Origin: Pelecanus crispus
Lineage: Eukaryota; Chordata; Aves; Pelecaniformes; Pelecanidae
Length of the DNA: 64,000 bases
Assembly (NCBI RefSeq): GCF_030463565.1
Contig: NC_134660.1
Span: forward strand, 911,001 to 975,000
Direction: 5' to 3'
Positions 56,158 through 64,000 of the stretch are shown here, one piece after another. The notes below the pieces were generated by a model. It searched no databases, had not been told where the DNA came from, and was given only the letters and a program-made list of their open reading frames with translations. Numbering within the stretch: position 1 is the stretch's first letter; every line of letters starts with the position of its first letter. A program made the translations under genes and the position numbers.

Positions 56158-58189
56158 CCCCCCGCTGCCATCACCTCCAGGCACAGGGATGTTCCCGGGT
56201 GCCAGCCAAGACTGTCAGAAACCTGCTTTTCCTGTAGCCTGACCTCAGCACTGGGGAGTCCAGAACCAAAGCGTAGCGCATCTAAAGGATGGCAGAATGG
56301 AAAAAAAAAAAAAAAAAAGAAAGTAAAAAAAAAAGACAAAAAAAAAAATTGCCCTACTGCCACCGGAGACAAGGTTCAGCAGGCAGTGCAGCCTGTGCTT
56401 TTGTGCTCTCACGGCTGATTTACATTTGGTTTCCTGCAAGCAAAACTTCTGCATTTTTAGCAGCCAGCAGCAAACTGGGCTTCAATGAAACTGCAGAGCT
56501 GTGTCTAGTCTCAGACATCTCCAAGCAGCCCAACCCCGGCACCGAGCCCCCCGCTCGCTGCAGATGAGCCTCCTAGCAGGACCTTGCTCGAGTCAGCTCC
56601 TCTCAGTGCCTCAGTTTCCCCATCTGGCACAGAGGGGCAATACCCACCCCGCTGCTCTGAGGCTTCCAGGGGTCTGAAGCTTTACTCTCTTTATTCCGAG
56701 ACATCCCCCCAGCCGGTGACCACCACTGCCCACCACTCCTACAGCCCACGGCTCGCACCCACCACGTGCCTTGCATCGAGAGCCAGGGGATGGCCAGAGC
56801 AGGGCTGGGTGGGCTTCACCCAACACGGGGTAGGGCATGGGAAGGAGCGAGGCTGCAGGCAGCTTGTCGAAACCCTTGCTCCACCTCTCGGTCTTGCTTC
56901 CTCCCCTGGAAACCCCCTGGCAGCTGTGGGAAAGCAAGCCCGGGGCTGTCGGGTCCTGCCTGCGACCGCGGTGGCTCCGAGCACTGCCCGCTCCGCCGGC
57001 AGCTTCGCTGGCAGCTCCCCTCGGCTGCTGCAGCCGGGCCCGTACGGGCAGCGGGGCTGCAAAGTCCCGTCCCATCGGTGACGGGGATGACTTGCACCAG
57101 GTGGTTTGGGGGGCAGCAGCTCCTTGGAGCAAGACAGGACTCGCCAAGCCCTAAGCTAGCAATGCCAGGCCGTGATCCTTCTGCTCCCAAGGGCTTTTTC
57201 CCAGGAAAAATTGTCATCCCCTGCTTGACAGAAAAAGCACGGCAGCTGGGGCACAGCCCGCTTCCAAGTTCGGCAGGGTGATACCTTGGGGAAGATTTGT
57301 GGGGTTTGTTGTTAGGGGAGGACGGTGTTGTTTGGGTGGGTTTTTTTCTAAGTCCATTACATCTACATACTATGTTTCAGCAAACTCCCCAAAACATCCC
57401 CAGATGATCAACCCCCAAACAGAAGCAGCAGCTCTTTTTATTTCTCAGAGTCCCTCAGGTCCCATCTCTGCCACAGTCTGTCCCCATCCTACTTCTGCTT
57501 CATGCCAGCCCGCCTCCGACACCGCGGCAGCCCTCGGGCCCACAGTGAAACGCTCCCCCGCGGCCTAGCCAGCCTCTGCTCAGAGGTTACACGCGTCCCA
57601 TGGCAGATTTAGACGCAGTGTAGACAGTGACTGCAAACTCAGGGCAGGACCAAACCTCTTCTACACCATGGGACAGGGTGTTTGGGAAGAGGCAATGGCA
57701 CGCTGGGTACCCGCTGCCTCTTGGGCGGGGTGTGGGGTCTGCTGCCGCGCTGGCGGCTGCTGCTGGGGCTGTGGGAGTGCCCGGGGGTAGTTTAAATGCT
57801 GCGTTTGTAGGACATTGCTTTCGATCCCACTTGGGAGCGGCATTTTCCTGCCTTCCAGGCCCCTGCTTGGTCTCACCGATGGGCCGGCCCTGCTCAGCAC
57901 CGAGTCTGCAGGGTCCCTCAGCACTTCGTCCCCAGAGACGCTCCAAGATGGGGGCTCGCCGCCTGAGGATGGGCACATGGAAGACGCTTTTCCTCAAGCG
58001 GCAGGTCTCCACCACTCCCCTGCAGCCAGCACCTCCACGCTGCTTACCTCCCTAGTCAAAAAAAGATAAAAATAAAGGTGGTTTTGTTCTTTCTCGCAGA
58101 TGCTAAATAAACCCACCAGCTCGACCGCAGCCTCTGTCTTTCTTGTGGCAGCGAGGGGCTGGGTTGCCGGCCTGGCGGCCTCTGCCTGG
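56158..58189 (+). other. GNGT2: GNGT2 3' flank, possible long 3'UTR
   Basis: No coding exon is recognised. An A-rich tract lies at about 56299-56349. Two AATAAA signals on the plus strand (58071-58076 and 58106-58111) sit just before the next CpG island and could end a long GNGT2 transcript or an unannotated one. None of the frames on either strand resembles B4GALNT2, the gene expected here from mammalian order. Confidence 0.45.
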
Positions 58190-58760
58190 GCCCGGCTCCT
58201 GGGCCAAAGCAGCGCGCCCGGGCCTAATCCGGGGCGATAACGGGGATGCAGCCGGGTTTCCTGCGCTCGGAGGGGATTGACCGCGTTAAGCGATGTTAAA
58301 CGGCTGGAAGCCTGCGTCAGAGCCGGCTAAGCCGCTGCTGAAGGGATTCGGGACGCTGCTGGCCCAAGGGCGGCTTAAGCCGGGGGTGGGCCCGTCTCCC
58401 CGAGGCCTCTCACACCGCCCACCCGTGTCCGCGAAGCCGCCGCGGCGAGGCCCTGAGCTCGGCAGGGCCGGTATGAGGCGGAGGCGTCGCTACGCCAATA
58501 AGGCGGTGGTAGGCGGAGCGGAGAGTGCTTCCAGCCAATAGCAGCGCAGGGAGGAGAGATTGTCACCCCCCGCGCCCAATCAACGCCGGCATCTAGGAGG
58601 GCGCCCACCGCCCTCTGCCCCCCTCCGCATGCGCAGTGAAGCGCCGGTGCCCCCGCACAAAATGGAGGCCGGCGGGGGCTGGGTGGGCGCCGGGGCGACG
58701 CCCGGTGCTGCTCGCCGCGCTCCGGTTTGCAGCCGCCTCCCGCCGCGTTACCGGAGCGGC
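58190..58760. promoter_or_regulatory. Orphan CpG island with three CCAAT boxes
   Basis: CpG-dense sequence with CCAAT at about 58495 (GCCAATAAG), 58535 (GCCAATAGC) and 58576 (CCCAATCAA), an NRF1-like GCATGCGCA at 58627-58635 and a YY1-like AAAATGGAGGC near 58660. The arrangement is that of a functional RNA polymerase II promoter reading rightwards, yet no gene with recognisable coding sequence follows; the tRNA gene on the opposite strand starts 140 bases beyond. It may serve an unannotated non-coding transcript or an open-chromatin domain shared with the tRNA. Confidence 0.55.
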
Positions 58761-58798
58761 GGCGGACGCCAAAAAAAAAAAAAAAAAAAGAAAAGGGG

Positions 58799-58820
58799 AA
58801 AAAAAAAAAAAAAAAAAAAA
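58799..58820 (-). terminator. RNA polymerase III poly-T terminator
   Basis: On the tRNA strand 22 T residues begin six bases after the tRNA 3' end; a further T-run follows (58771-58789). This exceeds the four Ts needed by RNA polymerase III. Confidence 0.9.
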
Positions 58821-58826
58821 GCTACG

Positions 58827-58898
58827 AGGTCCCACCGAGATTTGAACTCGGATCGCTGGATTCAAAGTCCAGAGTGCTAACCATTACACCATGGGACC
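58827..58898 (-). tRNA. tRNA-Gln, anticodon UUG
   Basis: The 72-base gene starts GGTCCCATGG at 58898 and ends GGTGGGACC plus discriminator T at 58827. The acceptor stem GGTCCCA pairs with TGGGACC. The anticodon loop is CTTTGAA with anticodon TTG at 58865-58863 (tRNA position 34-36). The T arm carries GAGTTCAAATCTC (B box) and the D arm TGTAATGGTTAGCAC (A box). There is no intron, and CCA is not encoded, as in all eukaryotic tRNA genes. From memory the sequence equals the human tRNA-Gln-TTG. An intact fold and terminator indicate an active gene. Confidence 0.98.
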
Positions 58899-58984
58899 GC
58901 TGGGTGCAGATTTGGCTGCCGCGCTCTTACTCTATCCTACCGCTGCCCACGGGGGACCGTCCCGTGTCCTCCCCCCTCGCCGTG

Positions 58985-59084
58985 GGCAGCCTCCGGACCC
59001 TCCCGGGGGGTTCAAGGGCACCGAGAGCGACCGGCCGGTCGCTCTCGGTGCCCTTGAACCCCCCGGGAGGGTCCGGAGGCTGCC
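58985..59084. repeat. Perfect 100-bp palindrome without spacer
   Basis: The left arm 58985-59034 (beginning GGCAGCCTCCGGACCC) and right arm 59035-59084 are exact reverse complements; I checked all 50 pairs and symmetry breaks at the next base on each side. The centre is GACCGGCCGGTC. A further 11-base partner of the left edge (GCTGCCCACGG, 58942-58952) lies just upstream. Because of the symmetry the two strands encode the same peptide, so frames here are mirror images and not genes. Confidence 0.97.
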
Positions 59085-59295
59085 GAGAGGTTGCGGAGCT
59101 GCATCCCCGAGGAGGGGTTTGCAAAGGACCCATCCCGCGGGCAAGAAAATGGCATTAATTCCTCCTACAAACCCCATTAAATCACGGCCCCGGCCCCGTT
59201 TGGGTGCTACCGGCACCCAGGACAGACCGTAGCAGCCTTTGGGATCACCCCGAGCTTCGCCGCTGCCAGCCCCGCTCCTCAATACCCCCCCCCCC

Positions 59296-60475
59296 CTTTA
59301 TTTCTCTATTTTTTCCTTATTTCCCCCTTTTATTTCTCTATTTTTCCCTATTCCCCTTTATTTCCCTATTTTTCCCTATTCCCCTTTTATCTCCCCTTTA
59401 TTTCCCTATTTTTCCCTAGTCCCCTTTTATTTCCCCTTTATTTCCCTATTTTTTCCCTATTCCCCTTTTATCTCCCCTTTATTTCCCTATTTTTCCCTAT
59501 TCCTCTTTTATCTCCCCTTTATTTCCCTATTTTTTCCCTATTCCCCTTTTATCTCCCCTTTATTTCCCTATTTTTCCCTATTCCTCTTTTATCTCCCCTT
59601 TATTTCCCTATTTTTCCCTATTCCCCTTTTATCTCCCCTTTATTTCCCTATTTTTCCCTATTCCCCTTTATTTCCCTATTTTTCCCTAGTCCCCTTTTAT
59701 TTCCCCTTTATTCCCCTATTTTTCCCTATTTCCCTTTTATCTCCCCTTTATTTCCCTATTTTTCCCTATTCCTCTTTTATCTCCCCTTTATTTCCCTATT
59801 TTTCCCTATTCCCCTTTTATCTCCCCTTTATTTCCCTATTTTTCCCTATTCCCCTTTATTTCCCTATTTTTCCCTAGTCCCCTTTTATTTCCCCTTTATT
59901 CCCCTATTTTTCCCTATTTCCCTTTTATCTCCCCTTTATTTCCCTATTTTTCCCTAGTCCCCTTTTATTTCCCCTTTATTTCCCTATTTTTCCCTAGTCC
60001 CCTTTTATTTCCCCTTTATTTCCCTATTTTTTCCCTATTCCCCTTTTATCTCCCCTTTATTTCCCTATTTTTCCCTATTCCCCTTTATTTCCCTATTTTT
60101 CCCTATTCCCCTTTATTTCCCTATTTTTCCCTAGTCCCCTTTATTTCCCTATTTTTCCCTATTCCCCTTTTATTTCCCCTTTATTCCCCTATTTTTCCCT
60201 ATTTCCCTTTTATTTCCCCTTTATTTCCCTATTTTTTCCCTATTCCCCTTTTGTTTCCCCTTTATTTCTCTATTTTTTCCCCTATTCCCCCCTTTATTTC
60301 TCTATTTTTCCCTATTCCCCCTTATTCCTCTATTTTTTCCTTATTAACCCCCTCTATTTTTTCCTCTATTTTTCCCCTATTTCTCCCTTTATTTCTCTAT
60401 TTTTTTCTCTATGTTTCCCTATCCCTCCCCTTTATTTCTCTCCTTTTTTTTCCTATTTCCCCTTTCTCTGTTCCC
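59296..60475. repeat. Polypyrimidine tandem repeat, about 1.2 kb
   Basis: Almost pure C/T with scattered A on the plus strand. Building blocks are TTTCCCTATTTTTCCCTATT and CCCCTTTTATCTCCCCTTTA; they combine into units of about 28 and 40 bases, with recurring TAGTCCCC variants that give higher-order structure. The array becomes irregular after about 60240. Long plus-strand frames of Pro/Ile/Phe/Ser repeats are by-products. The mirror-rich pyrimidine strand could form triplex (H-DNA). Confidence 0.95.
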
Positions 60476-60551
60476 ACCCCCCCACCCCCCCCGCAACTCC
60501 ACAAAAACACGCAACGCTTTTTTTTTTTTTGCTTGGGTTTTTTTTTTGCTC

Positions 60552-60557
60552 TTTATT
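60552..60557 (-). terminator. Candidate polyadenylation signal
   Basis: AATAAA on the minus strand within AAAAATAAAGAGC, followed by an A-run. It may be the distal end of the IGF2BP1 transcript. Confidence 0.4.
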
Positions 60558-60843
60558 TTTAAAAATGAAACAGTGGAGTAAAGCGGTTTGTGGCAAAAAA
60601 AAAAAAAAAAAAAACACACACAACCTCGCTGGAAGAGAAACGGAGCCCACGTCCATCCGTAATCCCAACTCCACATCCGAGCCAACAAACTGCCTCACGC
60701 GAGGGGACAAGGGAAGAACACGGATTAGAAGAGGCAAGGAGGAGAGGGAGGGGGAAAAGGCGAAAAGAAACAAATCAGCTGAAAAGAGGAAAAACAACAT
60801 CATTACAGGAAAGTACAATTTTTTTTTCTGAATAGCCTGGAAT

Positions 60844-60849
60844 TTTATT
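60844..60849 (-). terminator. Candidate polyadenylation signal
   Basis: AATAAA on the minus strand within CCAATAAAATTCC, about 0.3 kb before the other signal. It may give a slightly shorter transcript end. Confidence 0.4.
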
Positions 60850-61415
60850 GGAGCGGCTGCCGGGAGAAGCAGCACCCATGGGTGCACCCGTCCCGTGGAT
60901 GAGGAGGTGCCGGGTGCTCCCGGCGTCGGGGTGCATGTGGCACCCCAAATTCAGCTCAATCACCCCCTCGAGCTGCCACCAACCTGCTGCCGCCGTCCTG
61001 CCCCAAAAAAAGCCGCTGGGAAAAAAAAACCAAAACAAACCAAACAAAACATCAACTGCGATTCCCCCAGCAAAAAACGGGGTTCAGCCCCGCCGGGCCA
61101 GGGAAGCGAGGAGGATGGAGGTGTACTGCTGATGGAAGAAGTAAATATCAAAGTTTAAAAGGCAAAAATTTAAAAAAAAAAAGACATGGAAGTTTGAACT
61201 TGGAAAAAAAAAAAAAAATCAGTCACAACCAAACATTTCGGACTGCTGAGGTCTGGAGCTTTTACAACTAATGACCACTTTAAAGTGAAAAGAAAGCCCA
61301 TAAATTCTATTTTTAAAGAACATTTTTTCTTTGGAAAAAGAGAGTATTTTTTTTTTTCCCCTAAACTACAGCATGTGGAGTTGCCACTACCTAGTTTTTA
61401 ATCTATTGTCGCTAA

Positions 61416-61422
61416 GAGGTAG
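61416..61422 (-). promoter_or_regulatory. let-7 seed match (7mer-m8)
   Basis: The minus strand reads CTACCTC followed by T, complementary to let-7 positions 2-8. It lies in AU-rich sequence near the presumed transcript end, a favourable context for microRNA sites. Confidence 0.55.
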
Positions 61423-62163
61423 ATAAACAAAAATGAATTGGTTATATATAAGGTGGTGCCCCCGGTTTGACGCGCGGAAGCTGAGGGTCCCCACGGCACC
61501 GGCTGCGCGGGGCTCCGGGACGTCTCGAGCTTCACGGGGGGGTTGCCCCCTCTGGAGCCACCCCAAAATTTGCTGGGTTTCAACTCGGCCGCGGGAGCCA
61601 ACGGAGGTGGCAGTGGCATGGGGGGGGGGTCGCAGTTTAGGGCCAGATTTTCTCCTGAAGTCAAGGAATTTGATTCCGGGATGAATCCGGATGCGCTTCG
61701 AACAAACCGACGCAATTAACTGCTGGGTAACGAACGCTCACACCAGTTACGGACACGTTAAGGATTACTTTCTGCCCTGATTGCGGTCAATCCCACCGAT
61801 TTCCCAGGATGATCCGACAACAGCGATGGGAGAGCCCGGCACCGCTCCCCGCCTCCCGTCCCTGCCACGGGCAGCTCTGCCGGGGCCATGCTCCGGATCA
61901 GCCCTTCCCCGCCCCGAAACATCGGCAAACTCCTTCCCGCTGGGCTTAGCATTGCTTTGTAGAGACCATTTCCCAAACTGGTCCAAAAAAAAAAAATGGC
62001 TTCAGTTCTGTCGTACATCCCGATTCCTGGGGCTTAAATTATGAATTAAATCTTGTTTTTAAGCAAAAGCACTCTTCCGGTGTTAGCTTGTGCTGATCCG
62101 CAGCACCCAGACACTTTCCACAGTTCATAACCCACCGCTCCGCCGCGCCGGCGGGGCTGGGCT

Positions 62164-62745
62164 GCTGCCATGGTGCGGCAGAGCATCCCACCATACCCCG
62201 GCAGAGCATCCCACCGCATCCCACCATATCCCGGCAGAGCATCCCACCGTGGTGCGGCAGAGCATCCCACCATGCCCTGGCAGAGCATCCCACCGCGGTG
62301 CGGCAGAGCATCCCACCATGCCCTGGCAGAGCATCCCACCGCGGTGCGGCAGAGCATCCCACCATGCCCTGGCAGAGCATCCCACCATACCCCGGCTGAG
62401 CATCCCACCGCATCCCACCATATCCCGGCAGAGCATCCCACCGCGGTGGGGCAGAGCATCCCACCACGGTGGGGCAGAGCATCCCACCACGGCACAGCAG
62501 AGCATCCCACCATACCCTGGCAGAGTATCCCACCATGGTGCAGCAGAGCATCCCACCATACCCTGGCAGAGCATCCCACCGCGGTGCGGCAGAGCATCCC
62601 ACCATAACCTGGCAGAGCATCCCACCATGCCCCGGCAGAGCATCCCACCGCGGTGCGGCAGAGCATCCCACCATGCCCCAGCAGAGCATCCCACCGCGGT
62701 GCGGCAGAGCAGCCCACCGCGGTGCAGCAGAGCAGCCCGCCGCCA
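62164..62745. repeat. Minisatellite, about 25 copies of a 23-bp unit
   Basis: The unit is GGCAGAGCATCCCACCRYRSY with variable last bases (CCGCGGTGC, CCATGCCCT or CCATACCCC types). The compressed variant CATCCCACCGCATCCCACC occurs at 62207 and again at 62401, 194 bases apart, showing a higher-order duplication. The 23-base unit is not a multiple of three, so it keeps several frames open on both strands, giving apparent proteins of up to about 340 codons that are artefacts. Confidence 0.95.
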
Positions 62746-63106
62746 CCGCGCCCTGCCGCCGCGCAGAGAGGTATTCGTCTTCAACAAAAAAAAAATAAAC
62801 AATTCTGCAACGTACAGTAAAGCAGCAGAGATCAAAACGCACGCCCAAGTCAGCCCGGCGCTGACTTTCCAAGGGGTTGCTGCCCCATCCCATCCCACCA
62901 CCCTCCCAGCGCCCCGGGAGCCTTCCTCATCAGCTCTCCTCTTCCTCTTCCACCCCGCAGCTCTCCCTAACCGCCGGGCGGAAAGCCGGGACGCCAAAAC
63001 TGCCTCCCCACCAGCCGGGAGCGTCTCTGCTGAGCTCGGGGGCCAGATGGTGCCGCGGGGGCGGTGGGGGACCCCCCGTCCGTCCCTCGGGGCTCCCGGT
63101 CAGCTC

Positions 63107-63114
63107 TGAGGTAG
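63107..63114 (-). promoter_or_regulatory. let-7 seed match (8mer)
   Basis: The minus strand reads CTACCTCA, the strongest class of let-7 target site, within GCAAACTACCTCAGAGC. This is the main sequence evidence for assigning the stretch to the IGF2BP1 3'UTR. Confidence 0.65.
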
Positions 63115-64000
63115 TTTGCACGTGTACGCTTCCAGCTCGCAGCACCTGCACGGTCTCCAAAAAAATGAATGATTTAAGAGCCTCTGGCTGGTTTTGCTCT
63201 GCTCTGGATCTCATGCACAATCACAAACGAGTTAAAAAAAGAAATAAAGTTAAGGGAAAAAAAAAATCCAAAAATAAGAAGAAAGGCTGATTCGAGCGAA
63301 TGGGGAGGCATCTCCCTCCTCCCCGCGCACCGCCGATGCGGAGCCGCTGTCGGGCATCCCGAATTAATTCCGAGGCCGCTTCCCAAGAGCCAGGGACCCG
63401 GCCCGCGGCCGCCCGCCGAGCAGACCGAAGCCGCCCAAGCTCAAGCTCCGCTCGTTCCCGCTGCCCCATCGCCGCTCCCAGCTCCCAAAGCAAATCCAAA
63501 GCCACATCCTTCACCCTCCGGCTGGGAAAGCCCACAGCCGTACTCGGCACGGCACGACCCGAGCGGCTGCCGGGAGCCAGCGCCTTACGAGGATGCTTAA
63601 AAGATTTCCGCGCCCTCTCAGGAAAATACGTGTTTCACAGGATCACACCGATTTCATCCAAACAAAACAAAAGCTACAACGGAAAAAAGAAATTAAAAAC
63701 GACTGAAAAAAAATCAGACACCCCCCAAAAAAACCCCTTGGTTACTAAATTCTCCGAAAACAAGAAAGTTCCAAAAATATCAAAAGCCTATGTCGTGTGG
63801 ACCAGCAGGAGACAGGGAGGGAAGACCTACATCAATAAAAAGAAATTAAATTAAAGAAATGTCTTCAACTGTCTTATAGCAAGTCTGCGTTTCTGATCTT
63901 TTTTTCAGAGTCTAGAAAACACTCAAAGTAGTTGGAGCTAGAAATTTAGAAAGATTTTTTTTTTTTCTGGCACTGATTAACTATCTGACTAACTTGTACT

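Larger units (their letters stand above)
60540..64000 (-). other. IGF2BP1: Probable distal 3'UTR of IGF2BP1
   Basis: No coding exon is visible. On the minus strand there are AATAAA signals (60552-60557 and 60844-60849) and two let-7 seed matches. IGF2BP1 is an established let-7 target with an unusually long 3'UTR, and it is the gene expected next on this strand in mammalian order. The coding part would lie beyond 64000. The call rests on motifs plus synteny, because the sequence itself cannot be matched to a protein. Other transcripts may share the stretch. Confidence 0.6.

Noticed and set aside
59239-60562. Plus-strand frame rich in FPYFSLFPF repeats resembling a membrane protein
   Set aside because: It is the translation of the polypyrimidine array; hydrophobicity follows from TTT/TTC/CCC/ATT codons.
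62039-63109. Long repetitive frames (HPTMPWQSIPPRCGRASH type) on both strands
   Set aside because: A 23-base repeat without stops opens several frames at once; no start context, homology or splice sites support a protein.

Overview
The window is avian nuclear DNA. Two fragments carry the signature of CR1, the dominant LINE of bird genomes (30885-31102 and 45270-45383). The spliced genes read as vertebrate orthologues with GT-AG introns. Gene order ZNF652 - PHOSPHO1 - ABI3 - GNGT2 - tRNA-Gln - (IGF2BP1 3' end) matches human 17q21.32, with the same relative orientations. The region probably lies on a microchromosome (chicken chr27 equivalent); the species cannot be named from the sequence.

Layout. 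1-1690: flank with no recognisable gene. 1690-3480: a very strong CpG island, the probable ZNF652 promoter and first exon. 2858-19029: a long AT-richer intron. 19269-26551: the five coding exons of ZNF652, a nine-finger repressor of 609 aa. 26552-39100: 3'UTR, then a gene-poor stretch holding one CR1 fragment. 39130-40920: homopolymers, a 15-copy minisatellite and a second CpG island, the probable PHOSPHO1 promoter. 44726-46489: PHOSPHO1 in two coding exons, including a 45-base first coding exon that is easily missed. 48592-53046 (minus): ABI3 in eight exons, tail-to-tail with PHOSPHO1, with a reading-frame conflict in exon 6. 55552-56157: GNGT2 (cone-type transducin gamma, 69 aa). 58190-58760: an orphan CpG island. 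58827-58898 (minus): tRNA-Gln(UUG) with a poly-T terminator. 58985-59084: a perfect 100-bp palindrome without spacer. 59296-60475: about 1.2 kb of polypyrimidine tandem repeat. 60540-64000 (minus): a non-coding stretch read as the distal 3'UTR of IGF2BP1, supported by two let-7 sites, AATAAA signals and synteny; it contains a 23-bp minisatellite of about 0.58 kb.

The genes do not form a pathway: ZNF652 is a transcriptional repressor, PHOSPHO1 a matrix-vesicle phosphatase of bone mineralisation, ABI3 an actin regulator of the WAVE complex, GNGT2 a phototransduction G-protein subunit. They are linked by ancient synteny. I found no new defence or metabolic system. The most unusual items are the perfect palindrome beside the tRNA and polypyrimidine array, the ABI3 frame conflict, the absence of B4GALNT2 from its expected slot, and a minisatellite inside a putative let-7-regulated 3'UTR.
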